Notes: a model not told the origin generated them from the letters alone. Positions 17,935 through 26,922 are shown, counted from the first letter of the stretch. The stretch: DNA of 64,000 nucleotides from Acidovorax sp. FHTAMBA (GCF_038958875.1 NZ_CP152407.1:2115501-2179500); one strand, 5' to 3'. Program-made: numbers and translations.

Positions 17935-18738
17935 ATGTCGGGTGAAGTGTTGATGGATGCGGGTGAGGGCGGTGTGGTGCGTGTCACCCTGCGCCACGCC
18001 GGGCGGCTGAACGCCATGTCGCGCGCGATGTGGCGGCAGCTGCGTGCGGTGTTTGAAGGCCTCCAGCCGCGCAGCGACGTGCGCTGTGTGCTCATTGCGG
18101 GCGAGGGCGGGGCGTTCTGTGCGGGTGGCGACATTTCGGAATACCCCGGCTTCCGGTTTGACGCCACTGCCCTGCGCGACTTCCATGAGAACGATGTCTG
18201 GGGCGCCCTGAACGCCATGCTGTTGTGCGATGTACCCATCGTGGCGCAGGTCAGCGGTGCCTGCATGGGCGCGGGCGTGGAGATTGCCAGCTGCTGCGAC
18301 ATCCGCATCGCGGGCACGTCGGCACGCTTTGGTGCCCCCATCGCCAGGCTCGGCTTTCCCATGGCCCCGCGAGAGGCGCAACTGGTGGCAGGGGCTGTGG
18401 GCGATGTCACGGCGCGGCAGATGCTGCTGGAGGCCGCCACGTTCAACGCCGCCGAGATGCTGGCGCGCGGCTTTCTGAGCCGCGTTGTGGCGGACGACCT
18501 GGTGCCTGCGGAAGCGCAGGGCAGTGCCCAGCGCATTGCTGCACTGGCTCCCCAGGCGGCACGCATGAACAAGCAAACACTTCGGGCATTAAAAATGCCT
18601 TTAGCGCTTGATGGTAATGCGCCTAATGCTATAAAAAACATAGTATTTGAATTGCCTGACCCCTATGCCTACGCGGACAGTGCAGAGCACCGCGAGGGCA
18701 TCACCGCATTCCTGGAAAAGCGCGCCCCCCTGTTTTGA
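17935..18738 (+). CDS. Enoyl-CoA hydratase/isomerase (crotonase) family protein
   Basis: A 267-residue crotonase-fold protein in the malonate operon; the reaction is unknown. Oxyanion-hole segments are intact (GGAFCAGGDIS, and CMGAGVEIASCCDIRIAG). However, the usual catalytic glutamate in FGxPE is absent: the protein reads RFGAPIARLGFP. Ordinary hydratase activity is therefore doubtful, and decarboxylase, hydrolase or isomerase chemistry is possible. Residues about 218-236 (KMPLALDGNAPNAIKN) are encoded by a copy of the palindromic repeat inserted in frame, and codon use is visibly AT-richer there. Start ATG 17935. Confidence 0.85.
   Translation: MSGEVLMDAGEGGVVRVTLRHAGRLNAMSRAMWRQLRAVFEGLQPRSDVRCVLIAGEGGAFCAGGDISEYPGFRFDATALRDFHENDVWGALNAMLLCDVPIVAQVSGACMGAGVEIASCCDIRIAGTSARFGAPIARLGFPMAPREAQLVAGAVGDVTARQMLLEAATFNAAEMLARGFLSRVVADDLVPAEAQGSAQRIAALAPQAARMNKQTLRALKMPLALDGNAPNAIKNIVFELPDPYAYADSAEHREGITAFLEKRAPLF
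18588..18642 (+). repeat. Palindromic repeat copy 3 (inside the crotonase gene)
   Basis: An AT-rich stretch with AAAAATGCCTTTAGCGCTTG, a spacer, GCGC, and GCTATAAAAAA, matching the shape and order of the other copies but more diverged. It is translated in frame without a stop. Confidence 0.65.
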
Positions 18739-18800
18739 CGGGCGCCGCCTGCCGTTGTTGATCTGATGATCTGAATGAACCCCTCAAACCGCCCACTGCC

Positions 18801-20375
18801 ATGAGCCAACACAATCTTTTCAGCGCACTGCGCGCAGCCTTTCCCGCCGACCTGAGCAGCACCGCCGTCGAGGCCACAGCGCCCGATGGCGCCCCGCTGC
18901 TCTACACCTGGGCCGATCTGGACCACGCCAGTGCGCGCATCGCCAACCTGCTCGCATCACTGAAGCTGCCCGAAGGCAGCCGCGTGGCCGTGCAGGTGGA
19001 AAAGTCGGTCGAAGCCATGCTGCTGTACCTGGCCACCTTGCGCGCGGGCTATGTGTTTTTGCCGCTCAACACGGCGTACCAGAGCGCCGAGATCGAGTAC
19101 TTCATCGGCAATGCCGAGCCTGCGGTGGTGGTTTGCAGCCCCGGCAACTTCGGCTGGGTGTCCAAAATCGCCTTCACGCTGGGCACCCAGCATGTCTTCA
19201 CGCTGGGCGACGACCGCACCGGCAGCCTGCTTGAGCGCGCCGCGCACCATGGCGACGCCCACACGCCCGAGCCCCGCAAGGCCGATGACCTGGCGGCCAT
19301 CCTGTACACCAGTGGTACCACCGGCCGCAGCAAGGGCGCGATGCTCACCCACGGCAACCTGCTGTCGAATGCGCAGGTGCTCAAGGAGTATTGGGGTTGG
19401 ACGGCAACCGGAGGGCCTGATGGCCGTGGGGATGTGCTGATCCACGCGCTGCCCATCTTCCACGTGCATGGCCTGTTTGTGGCCATCCATGGCGCGCTCA
19501 TCAACGGCAGCAAGATGATCTGGATGGCCAAGTTCGACCCCAAGGCCGTGCTGGCTGCCATGCCGCGTGCCACCGTCTTCATGGGGGTGCCCACGCTGTA
19601 TGTGCGCCTGCTGGCCGAGGCAGGGCTGAACAAGGAGGCCGCCCGCAACATGCGCCTGTTCATCGCAGGCTCCGCACCGCTCTTGATCGAGACCTTCAAT
19701 GAATGGCAGCAGCGCACCGGCCACACCATTCTGGAGCGCTATGGCATGAGCGAGACCATCATGCTCACGTCCAACCCCTACGCCGCCGATGCGCGCCATG
19801 CGGGCCAGACCGAGCGGCGGGGCGCCACCGTGGGCTTTCCGCTGCCCGGCGTGGGCCTGCGTGTGGTGGACGACGCGGGCAAACCCCTGCCCGTGGGCGA
19901 GATCGGCAACATCCAGGTGCATGGCCCCAACGTGTTCAAGGGCTATTGGCGCATGCCCGAGAAGACGGCCGAAGAGTTCACCGCTGACGGCTGGTTCAAG
20001 ACCGGCGATGTGGGCAAGGTGGACGAGCGCGACTACGTCAGCATCGTGGGCCGCAGCAAGGATCTCATCATCAGCGGCGGCTACAACGTCTACCCGGCCG
20101 AGATCGAGGGCTACATCAACGAGATGCCCGGCGTGGCCGAGAGCGCGCTGGTCGGCGTGCCCCACCCGGACTTTGGCGAGGTGGGCGTGGCGGTGGTGAT
20201 CGCCAAACCAGGAGCACAGATCAACCCGGACTCCATCGTGGCGCAGCTCAAGTCGCAACTGGCCAACTTCAAGATTCCCAAGAAGTGCTTTGTGGTGCCC
20301 GAGCTTCCCCGCAACACCATGGGCAAGGTGCAGAAAAACCTGCTGCGTGATCAGTACAAGGATTTGTTTGCGTGA
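18801..20375 (+). CDS. matB: Malonyl-CoA synthetase
   Basis: ATP-dependent ligation of malonate to CoA by an AMP-forming acyl-CoA synthetase. At 524 residues it has the AMP-binding loop LYTSGTTGRSKGAMLTHGN (about residue 168), the motif ILERYGMSETIMLTSNPY, the hinge motif GRSKDLIISGGYNVYP, and the C-terminal lysine motif LPRNTMGKVQKNLLR. The assignment to malonate rests on the MatB-like motif YGMSETIMLTSNP and on the adjacent malonyl-CoA decarboxylase. It is the last gene of the operon, followed by a hairpin. Confidence 0.9.
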   Translation: MSQHNLFSALRAAFPADLSSTAVEATAPDGAPLLYTWADLDHASARIANLLASLKLPEGSRVAVQVEKSVEAMLLYLATLRAGYVFLPLNTAYQSAEIEYFIGNAEPAVVVCSPGNFGWVSKIAFTLGTQHVFTLGDDRTGSLLERAAHHGDAHTPEPRKADDLAAILYTSGTTGRSKGAMLTHGNLLSNAQVLKEYWGWTATGGPDGRGDVLIHALPIFHVHGLFVAIHGALINGSKMIWMAKFDPKAVLAAMPRATVFMGVPTLYVRLLAEAGLNKEAARNMRLFIAGSAPLLIETFNEWQQRTGHTILERYGMSETIMLTSNPYAADARHAGQTERRGATVGFPLPGVGLRVVDDAGKPLPVGEIGNIQVHGPNVFKGYWRMPEKTAEEFTADGWFKTGDVGKVDERDYVSIVGRSKDLIISGGYNVYPAEIEGYINEMPGVAESALVGVPHPDFGEVGVAVVIAKPGAQINPDSIVAQLKSQLANFKIPKKCFVVPELPRNTMGKVQKNLLRDQYKDLFA

Positions 20376-20398
20376 GGGGCGGGATGCCCGTCAGACAA

Positions 20399-20421
20399 CA
20401 ATGGGGCCCATGGCCCCATTG
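20399..20421 (+). terminator. Perfect hairpin after matB
   Basis: A 10-bp perfect stem CAATGGGGCC/GGCCCCATTG with a 3-nt loop (CAT), 24 bp after the matB stop. No clear T run follows. Confidence 0.55.
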
Positions 20422-20432
20422 ATAGCACTAAA

Positions 20433-20497
20433 TTGCTTCTTATTTGATAGCTGCTGGCGCTTATTCAGCAAGCGCTAGAGGCCAATTTCATTCAAAT
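20433..20497 (-). repeat. Palindromic repeat copy 4 (intergenic, matB/usp)
   Basis: On the minus strand it reads GGCCTCTAGCGCTT, a 5-nt spacer, AAGCGCCAGCAGCTATCAAA, then AAGCAATTT. It is among the best-preserved copies and lies between convergent genes. Confidence 0.85.
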
Positions 20498-20513
20498 TTC
20501 GGCCGCCGAAGCA

Positions 20514-20957
20514 TCAGCGCAGTACCAGCACCGGAATGTGCGAGTGGGTGAGCACGTGCTGCGTTTCGCTGCCCAGCAGCAGGCGCTTGATGCCTTTGCG
20601 CCCGTGCGACGCCATCACGATCATGTCGCACTTGTGCTTTTTCGCGGCCGAGATGACGGCTTCTGCCACCAGGTCGGACTTGGCGACGATGGCTTTGACC
20701 GTCACACCCTGGGCGCTGCCCTGGGCTTTCACACCATCGACCATCGCTTGCGCTGCATTGCCCCACTGGGTCTCGATGCGCTTCACATCGTTGGCATCCA
20801 CCGGCATGCCACCTTCAAAGTAGCTGCGCGGATAGCGGGGCACCACCTTGAGGGCCACCACGGTGGCACCCGTGAGGGCTGCGAGCGACAGTCCGTGTTC
20901 GACGGCCTTGTCCGAGAGGGGGGAGCCGTCTGTTGCGATCAGGATGCGTTTGTACAT
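20514..20957 (-). CDS. Universal stress protein (UspA family)
   Basis: A 147-residue single-domain USP. It begins MYKRILIATDGSPLSDKAVEHG and ends with the ATP-binding pattern of the family, ASHGRKGIKRLLLGSETQHVL (Gly-x2-Gly-x9-Gly-Ser). ATG 20957 has GAGGAG upstream. It is divergent from ccoI, and an FNR box sits between the two at 21012-21025, so it is likely induced at low oxygen, as anaerobic USPs are in Pseudomonas. Its molecular role is not known. Confidence 0.92.
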   Translation of the reverse strand: MYKRILIATDGSPLSDKAVEHGLSLAALTGATVVALKVVPRYPRSYFEGGMPVDANDVKRIETQWGNAAQAMVDGVKAQGSAQGVTVKAIVAKSDLVAEAVISAAKKHKCDMIVMASHGRKGIKRLLLGSETQHVLTHSHIPVLVLR

Positions 20958-21011
20958 GAAAGATCTCCTCAAAGTGATGGAACAAGCTTAGGATGAATCA
21001 TGTTCCGGGAC

Positions 21012-21025
21012 TTGATGCAGGTCAA
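21012..21025. promoter_or_regulatory. FNR/ANR box between usp and ccoI
   Basis: TTGATGCAGGTCAA: both 5-bp half sites fit the TTGAT-N4-ATCAA consensus with one mismatch. It lies 55 bp before the usp start and 35 bp before ccoI, so it could serve either or both. Confidence 0.85.
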
Positions 21026-21059
21026 TGTACCTGTCATGTTCCAACGATAGGCTTGAACC

Positions 21060-23501
21060 ATGTCAACGTTTCAACCCGGATCACCGGATTTATCTCCGGC
21101 GCATCCGCTTGGTACACCACCGCCAGCAGCGTCGCCCGCGCAGGCCGTTCTTCTTGACGATCCCCAGGAGTGGTCGGCCTTTGGCCGCCCCGTGCCCGCC
21201 GCCAGTGGTGCTGGCGCCGACCCCCGTGCCTGCACCTGGGATTCCCAGGTCGTGCTGGAAGGAATGCACTGCGCAGCCTGCGCGCTCACCATTGAAGATG
21301 CCCTGCGCAGCGTGCCCGGCGTGCTGCAGGCCGACGTGAGCGCGGCTACGCGCCGTGCGCGGGTGGTGTGGCAGCCCTCAGAGGTGCAGCCCTCGCAGTG
21401 GATAGGCGCTGTGCACAAGGCCGGTTATCGCGCCATGCCCGCTATGGATGCCTTTGCCCGCGAGCAGCGCCAGCGCGAGAACCGCCGCGCCCTGTGGCGC
21501 TGGCTGGTGGCCGGCTTTTGCATGATGCAGGTCATGATGTACGCGTGGCCCGCGTATGTGGCGCAGCCCGGGGATCTGACGGGCGAGATGGAGCAACTGC
21601 TGCGCTGGGCCTCGTGGGTCATCACGCTGCCCATGGTGGTGTTCTCGTGCGGGCCATTTTTTTCCAGCGCGCTGCGCGACATCCGCCTGCGCCGCGTCAG
21701 CATGGACCTGCCTGTGGCGCTGGGCATGGCCATCACCTTCGTGGTCAGCACGGCGGGCACGTTTGACCCTGCAGGCATCTTCGGCAAGGAGGTGTACTAC
21801 GACTCGCTGACGATGTTTGTCTTCTTCCTGCTCACGGGCCGCTGGCTGGAACTGCGCCTGCGCGACCGCACCGCCGGCGCGCTGGAGGCCGTGATGAACC
21901 GCCTGCCCGACAGCGTGGAGCGGCGTGCGCCCGATGGCAGCTTTGCGCGCGTGGCCACGCGGCGCCTGGTGGCGGGCGACACCATTCGCGTGCTGCCGGG
22001 TGAGGCGTTTCCGGCCGATGGCCGCATCACGCTGGGCAGCACCCATGCCGACGAATCCCTGCTGACGGGTGAATCCACACCCGTGGCCCGCCCCGTGGGC
22101 AGTGTGGTCACGGCAGGCAGCTACAACCTGCGGGCGCCGGTGGAGGTGCTGGTGGAGGGCACGGGCGGGCAGACCCGCTTCGCGCAGATCGTGGCGCTGA
22201 TGGAAAGCGCGTCGCTGCAAAAGCCCAGGCTGGCGCAATTGGCGGACCGCATTGCGCGGCCCTTCCTGATCGCCGTGCTGGTGGCGGCGGCGCTGTCGGC
22301 CGTGTACTGGTGGCCATCCGACCCGGGCCATGCGCTCATGGTGGCGGTGGCGGTGCTGATCGTCACCTGCCCGTGTGCGCTCTCGCTGGCCACGCCGGTC
22401 GCCATGCTCACGGCCGCCGGCACGCTGGCGCGCCACGGCGTTCTGGTGCGCAATCTGCAGGGGCTGGAGGCGCTGGCCCATGTAGACACCGTGGTGTTTG
22501 ACAAGACCGGCACGCTCACGCGCGACGGCATGGCGCTGCAGGCCGTGCACACGGCCAGCGGCTGGAGCGCACACGATGCCCTGGGCCTTGCCGCCAGCCT
22601 GGCCCGCCATTCGATGCACCCGGCATCACGTGCGCTGGCCGCTGCGGCAGGCGAGGGCGATGGCCCCTGGGCCGTGACAGACCTGCACGAGGCAGCGGGG
22701 CTGGGCCTGGTGGCGCAGGTACGCAATGTTCATGAACCACGCGAGGCGGCGCGCAGGGTTCATCTCGGTTCTGCGCGCCACGCGGGCGTTGCGCCCAGTG
22801 ATGCCAACCCGGCGCTGCAGGTGGTGCTGTCGGAGCATCTGGCCGACGGCAGGGTACTGGAGCTGGCCCGGTTTGACCTGATGGAGGACTTGCGCACCGA
22901 AGCCCCCGCCGTGGTGGCTGCGTTGGAGCAAGCGGGAGCGTCGGTGCAATTGCTATCGGGCGACCGCATGGGTGCGGTGCTGCGGGTGGCATCCCAATCG
23001 GGCATCGCCCAGGCCACCGGCGAATGCACCCCGCAGGGCAAGCTGGATGCACTGCAGGCATTGCAGGCTGCTGGCCGCCATGTGGCCATGGTGGGCGACG
23101 GACTCAACGATGGCCCGGTGCTGGCGGGTGCGCATGTGTCGTTCGCTTTTGGCCGCGCGGTGCCGTTGGCGCAGTCCCAGGCCGACTTTGTGGTGCTGGG
23201 CGACGGCCTTGCGCTGGTACCGCAGACCGTATTGCTGGCACGGCGCACATTGCGCGTTGTGCGCCAGAACCTCTGGTGGGCGGCGGGCTATAACGCGCTG
23301 TGCGTTCCGCTGGCCGTGGTGGGCTGGATGCCCGCCTGGCTGGCCGGGCTGGGCATGGCGCTCAGTTCGCTGCTGGTGGTGCTCAACGCCGCGCGCTTGG
23401 CGCGGGATCTTCCTGCACTGCCGTCGTCGGGATTGGCACAACAGCGCCCGCAAGGTACCGCACCCATAGATATCACCAAGCCACGGCTGGAGGCCGCCTG
23501 A
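21060..23501 (+). CDS. ccoI: Copper-transporting P1B-type ATPase for cbb3 oxidase assembly
   Basis: Moves copper across the inner membrane for cbb3 oxidase assembly. It has 813 residues: a variable N-terminus, then a heavy-metal-associated domain with GMHCAAC (Cys71, Cys74), and then membrane helices. These are followed by the phosphatase motif LLTGEST, the transmembrane metal site TCPCALSLATP, the phosphorylation motif DKTGTLT and the hinge VGDGLNDGPVL. Its place directly before ccoS and ccoNOQP identifies it as CcoI/FixI rather than a copper-resistance CopA. The stop overlaps the ccoS start by 1 bp (TGATG). Confidence 0.93.
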   Translation: MSTFQPGSPDLSPAHPLGTPPPAASPAQAVLLDDPQEWSAFGRPVPAASGAGADPRACTWDSQVVLEGMHCAACALTIEDALRSVPGVLQADVSAATRRARVVWQPSEVQPSQWIGAVHKAGYRAMPAMDAFAREQRQRENRRALWRWLVAGFCMMQVMMYAWPAYVAQPGDLTGEMEQLLRWASWVITLPMVVFSCGPFFSSALRDIRLRRVSMDLPVALGMAITFVVSTAGTFDPAGIFGKEVYYDSLTMFVFFLLTGRWLELRLRDRTAGALEAVMNRLPDSVERRAPDGSFARVATRRLVAGDTIRVLPGEAFPADGRITLGSTHADESLLTGESTPVARPVGSVVTAGSYNLRAPVEVLVEGTGGQTRFAQIVALMESASLQKPRLAQLADRIARPFLIAVLVAAALSAVYWWPSDPGHALMVAVAVLIVTCPCALSLATPVAMLTAAGTLARHGVLVRNLQGLEALAHVDTVVFDKTGTLTRDGMALQAVHTASGWSAHDALGLAASLARHSMHPASRALAAAAGEGDGPWAVTDLHEAAGLGLVAQVRNVHEPREAARRVHLGSARHAGVAPSDANPALQVVLSEHLADGRVLELARFDLMEDLRTEAPAVVAALEQAGASVQLLSGDRMGAVLRVASQSGIAQATGECTPQGKLDALQALQAAGRHVAMVGDGLNDGPVLAGAHVSFAFGRAVPLAQSQADFVVLGDGLALVPQTVLLARRTLRVVRQNLWWAAGYNALCVPLAVVGWMPAWLAGLGMALSSLLVVLNAARLARDLPALPSSGLAQQRPQGTAPIDITKPRLEAA

Positions 23502-23638
23502 TGGACATTCTTTATCTGCTGATTCCGCTGTCGGTCGTTCTGGTGCTGATGATTCTGGCGGGGCTGTGGTGGGCCGTGTACCACGGGCAGTTCGAAAGCG
23601 TCGAGCAGGAGGGGGAGCGGATTCTCCGAGACGGTTGA
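23501..23638 (+). CDS. ccoS: cbb3 oxidase maturation protein CcoS
   Basis: A 45-residue membrane protein needed in other bacteria for cofactor insertion into cbb3 oxidase. It has one transmembrane helix (ILYLLIPLSVVLVLMILAGL) and the family's WWAVYHGQFESVEQEGERIL tail. ATG at 23501 overlaps the ccoI stop, implying translational coupling. Its own stop codon lies within the FNR box of ccoN. Confidence 0.93.
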   Translation: MDILYLLIPLSVVLVLMILAGLWWAVYHGQFESVEQEGERILRDG

Positions 23639-23648
23639 CTTGTGTCAA
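23635..23648. promoter_or_regulatory. FNR/ANR box upstream of ccoN
   Basis: TTGACTTGTGTCAA is a perfectly symmetric FNR-type site 55 bp before the ccoN start. It overlaps the ccoS stop codon, so ccoNOQP has its own low-oxygen promoter in addition to any read-through. Confidence 0.85.
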
Positions 23649-23702
23649 TGCCCAAAAAAGCTGAATACAACAAACTCTTATCGCTATACAAAGAGGTGCC
23701 CG

Positions 23703-25142
23703 ATGGATCTTCCAAAAACAAATACTGCGCACTACAACGATACGGTGGTGCGACAGTTCTCGATCATGGCCGTGGTGTGGGGGGTGGTTGGCATGCTGGT
23801 GGGCGTCATCATCGCCGCCCAGCTTGCCTGGCCTGAACTCAATTTCGGCATTCCCTGGCTCAGCTACGGGCGCTTGCGCCCCTTGCACACCAACGCGGTG
23901 ATTTTCGCGTTTGGCGGATGCGCGCTGTTTGCCACCAGCTATTACGTGGTGCAACGTACCTGTCAGGTCCGGCTTTTCGCCGGGCCTCTGGCGGCCTTCA
24001 CCTTCTGGGGCTGGCAGCTCGTCATCGTGGCGGCAGCCATCAGTCTGCCGCTGGGCTACACCTCCGGCAAGGAATACGCCGAACTGGAGTGGCCCATCGA
24101 CATCCTGATCACACTGGTGTGGGTGTCTTACGCGATCGTGTTTTTCGGCACCATCGGTGTGCGCAAGGTCAAGCACATCTACGTGGCCAACTGGTTCTTT
24201 GGTGCGTTCATTCTCGCCGTGGCGCTGCTCCACGTGGTGAACAGTGCGGCCATTCCCGCAGGCTTCATGAAGAGCTACTCGGCCTATGCCGGGGTGCAGG
24301 ATGCCATGGTGCAGTGGTGGTACGGCCACAACGCCGTGGGTTTCTTCCTGACCGCTGGTTTCCTCGGGATGATGTATTACTTCATCCCCAAGCAGGCGGG
24401 CCGTCCGGTGTACAGCTATCGCCTGTCCATCGTTCACTTCTGGGCGCTGATCTTCACCTACATGTGGGCAGGTCCCCACCACCTGCACTACACCGCACTG
24501 CCAGACTGGACGCAGTCGGTGGGCATGGTGTTCTCGCTGATCCTGCTGGCACCCAGCTGGGGCGGGATGATCAACGGTGTGATGACGCTGTCGGGTGCCT
24601 GGCACAAGCTGCGTGACGACCCCATCCTGCGCTTCCTGATCGTGTCGCTGTCGTTCTACGGCATGTCCACGTTCGAAGGTCCGATGATGTCCATCAAGAC
24701 AGTCAACGCGCTCTCGCACTACACCGACTGGACCGTGGGCCACGTGCACTCGGGTGCCCTGGGCTGGGTGGGCCTGATCTCCATGGGTTCGCTGTACTAC
24801 CTGGTTCCCCGCCTTTTCGGCAAGGACAAGATGCACTCCATCAAGGCCATTGAACTGCACTTCTGGATGGCCACCATCGGCATCGTGCTGTACATCGCCG
24901 CCATGTGGATCGCCGGTGTGATGCAAGGTCTCATGTGGCGCGCCATCAACCCCGACGGTACGCTGACCTACACCTTTGTCGAAAGCGTGAAAGCCACGTA
25001 TCCCTTCTACGTGATCCGTGTGGCTGGCGGCCTGCTGTACCTGGGCGGCATGATCATCATGGCCTGGAACGTATGGGTGACAGCGATATCGGGCCGTTCG
25101 GTCAAGGTGGCCATTCCGGCTGTGAACGCTGCCCACGCCTGA
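23703..25142 (+). CDS. ccoN: cbb3-type cytochrome c oxidase subunit I
   Basis: Catalytic subunit of the high-affinity terminal oxidase, binding haem b, haem b3 and CuB in the inner membrane. It has 479 residues, many hydrophobic helices, and the histidine-rich segments of the family: RPLHTNAVIFAFGG, WWYGHNAVGFF, MWAGPHHLHYTALPDW and HYTDWTVGHVHSGALGW. ATG 23703 is preceded by AGAGGTG. It is first in the ccoNOQP operon and lies behind an FNR box. Confidence 0.97.
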   Translation: MDLPKTNTAHYNDTVVRQFSIMAVVWGVVGMLVGVIIAAQLAWPELNFGIPWLSYGRLRPLHTNAVIFAFGGCALFATSYYVVQRTCQVRLFAGPLAAFTFWGWQLVIVAAAISLPLGYTSGKEYAELEWPIDILITLVWVSYAIVFFGTIGVRKVKHIYVANWFFGAFILAVALLHVVNSAAIPAGFMKSYSAYAGVQDAMVQWWYGHNAVGFFLTAGFLGMMYYFIPKQAGRPVYSYRLSIVHFWALIFTYMWAGPHHLHYTALPDWTQSVGMVFSLILLAPSWGGMINGVMTLSGAWHKLRDDPILRFLIVSLSFYGMSTFEGPMMSIKTVNALSHYTDWTVGHVHSGALGWVGLISMGSLYYLVPRLFGKDKMHSIKAIELHFWMATIGIVLYIAAMWIAGVMQGLMWRAINPDGTLTYTFVESVKATYPFYVIRVAGGLLYLGGMIIMAWNVWVTAISGRSVKVAIPAVNAAHA

Positions 25143-25162
25143 ACGCGAAGGAGAGATAACTT

Positions 25163-25795
25163 ATGTCCGATAACAAAACGTCTGCTTCGACCGGCTTCAC
25201 CCACGAAAAGGTGGAAACCAACAACTTCCTGATGATCGTGCTGATCCTGGTGGTGATTGCCATTGGTGGCCTGGTCGAAATCGTGCCCCTGTTCTTCCAG
25301 AAGTCCACGACCGAAGCCGTCAAGGGAGTGGAGCCCTACAGCTCGATGCAGCTGGTGGGCCGCGACATCTACATCCGCGAGGGTTGCTACAACTGCCACT
25401 CGCAGATGATCCGCCCCTTCCGCGCCGAGACGCTGCGCTATGGCCACTACTCGGTGGCGGGCGAGTTCGTGTATGACCACCCCTTTCAGTGGGGCAGCAA
25501 GCGCACGGGCCCCGATCTTCACCGCGTGGGGGGCAAGTACAGCGACGAGTGGCATCGCATCCACCTGAACAATCCGCGTGACGTGGTGCCAGAGTCCAAC
25601 ATGCCCGCCTACCCCTGGCTGGAGAAGAGTGCCGTGGACCCGGCCAGCGTTGCTCCGCGCATGAAAGCGCTGCGCACGATTGGTGTGCCTTACACCGACG
25701 AGCAAATCGCCGCATCGGCTGCCGATGTCAAGGGCAAAACCGAGATGGATGCCCTGATCGCGTACCTGCAGGTCATGGGCCGCGCGCTCAAGTAA
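25163..25795 (+). CDS. ccoO: cbb3-type cytochrome c oxidase subunit II (monohaem cytochrome c)
   Basis: Membrane-anchored cytochrome c that passes electrons to CcoN. It has 210 residues, an N-terminal anchor (about 22-42), and one haem c site CYNCH (Cys75, Cys78, His79). A likely methionine ligand lies in ESNMPAYPWL. A GGAGAG ribosome site precedes the start. Confidence 0.96.
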   Translation: MSDNKTSASTGFTHEKVETNNFLMIVLILVVIAIGGLVEIVPLFFQKSTTEAVKGVEPYSSMQLVGRDIYIREGCYNCHSQMIRPFRAETLRYGHYSVAGEFVYDHPFQWGSKRTGPDLHRVGGKYSDEWHRIHLNNPRDVVPESNMPAYPWLEKSAVDPASVAPRMKALRTIGVPYTDEQIAASAADVKGKTEMDALIAYLQVMGRALK

Positions 25796-25806
25796 AGGAG
25801 ATAGCG

Positions 25807-25944
25807 ATGGACATCACCACCATGCGCATCGTCGCCACGCTGGCATCGCTGGCCTGCTTCATCGGCATCTGGGTCTGGGCCTACCGTGGTCGCAACAAGG
25901 CCCGGTTTGACGAGGCCGCACGGGTGCCCTTTGAGCAAGATTGA
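25807..25944 (+). CDS. ccoQ: cbb3-type oxidase subunit CcoQ
   Basis: A 45-residue subunit with one transmembrane helix (IVATLASLACFIGIWVWAY) and a short charged tail, thought to stabilise the complex. ATG 25807 follows AAAGGAGATAG, 11 bp after the ccoO stop. It is short and easily missed, but its position between ccoO and ccoP is diagnostic. Confidence 0.9.
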   Translation: MDITTMRIVATLASLACFIGIWVWAYRGRNKARFDEAARVPFEQD

Positions 25945-25968
25945 CCTTCATCAGAACGAGAACACCCC

Positions 25969-26886
25969 ATGAGTGACTTCACCAGCAATTTCTGGTCGGT
26001 CTTTGTGACCACGCTGACCCTGGTCGGCATCATTGCCTGCGGCATCCTGCTCTGGATGGCCGGGCGTAAAAAGGTCGCTGCTACCTCTGACAACACCACA
26101 GGGCATGTCTGGGACGAGGACCTGGTCGAGATGAACAACCCCCTGCCGCGCTGGTGGGTGTGGCTGTTCGTGATCACCATCGTTTTCGGCCTGGCTTACC
26201 TTGCGGCCTATCCCGGTCTGGGCAGCTTTTCGGGCAAGCTCAACTGGACCCAGAAGGGCGAGTACGAGGCCGAGATGGCCAAGGCCAAGTCTGAGCTGGA
26301 GCCTCTGTACGCTCGATTTGCTTCGATGAAGCCTGAAGACATTGCCAAGGACCCACAAGCCCAGGCCATTGGTGAGCGACTGTTCATGAACAACTGCGCA
26401 CAGTGCCATGGCTCCGACGCGCGTGGCAGCAAAGGCTTTCCCAACCTGGCCGATGGCGACTGGCTGCATGGGGGTGCACCGGAGAAGATCCGCGAGACGA
26501 TCGAAAAGGGTCGTGTGGGGAACATGCCGCCCATGGCTGCAGCGGTGGGCTCGTCGGAAGACGTGCGCAATCTCTCGCACTATGTCCTGAGCCTGTCCGG
26601 CAGCCCGCACGACTCGCTGCGCGCCTCTCTGGGCAAAACCAAGTTCACGGCGTGCGCTGCGTGCCATGGCATGGATGGCAAGGGCAATCAGGCCTTGGGA
26701 GCGCCCAACCTGACTGACGACATCTGGTTGCACGGCTGGGGCGAGGCCGCCATCACGGCCATCGTCAACAATGGCAAGGTCAACGAAATGCCCCCGCAGG
26801 CCGACAAGCTGACAGAAGCACAAATCGGCGTGCTGTCTGCCTACGTCTGGGGCCTGTCCAACGGCAACCAGGCGGCCGCGCGGTAA
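25969..26886 (+). CDS. ccoP: cbb3-type cytochrome c oxidase subunit III (dihaem cytochrome c)
   Basis: Dihaem membrane cytochrome that accepts electrons from soluble cytochrome c. It has 305 residues with two N-terminal membrane segments (about 8-30 and 63-80). The haem c sites are CAQCHG (Cys143) and CAACHG (Cys229). Methionine ligand candidates lie in GNMPPMAAAV and NEMPPQADKL. The two-helix N-terminus is the long form of CcoP. Confidence 0.96.
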   Translation: MSDFTSNFWSVFVTTLTLVGIIACGILLWMAGRKKVAATSDNTTGHVWDEDLVEMNNPLPRWWVWLFVITIVFGLAYLAAYPGLGSFSGKLNWTQKGEYEAEMAKAKSELEPLYARFASMKPEDIAKDPQAQAIGERLFMNNCAQCHGSDARGSKGFPNLADGDWLHGGAPEKIRETIEKGRVGNMPPMAAAVGSSEDVRNLSHYVLSLSGSPHDSLRASLGKTKFTACAACHGMDGKGNQALGAPNLTDDIWLHGWGEAAITAIVNNGKVNEMPPQADKLTEAQIGVLSAYVWGLSNGNQAAAR

Positions 26887-26922
26887 GTCCATCGCCGCCA
26901 TTTTCAGTCATTGCTGCCAAAC

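Noticed and set aside
22953..25136. Long minus-strand open frame opposite ccoI, ccoS and ccoN
   Set aside because: His- and Gln-rich translation with no family resemblance, crossing three real genes. It is a shadow frame.
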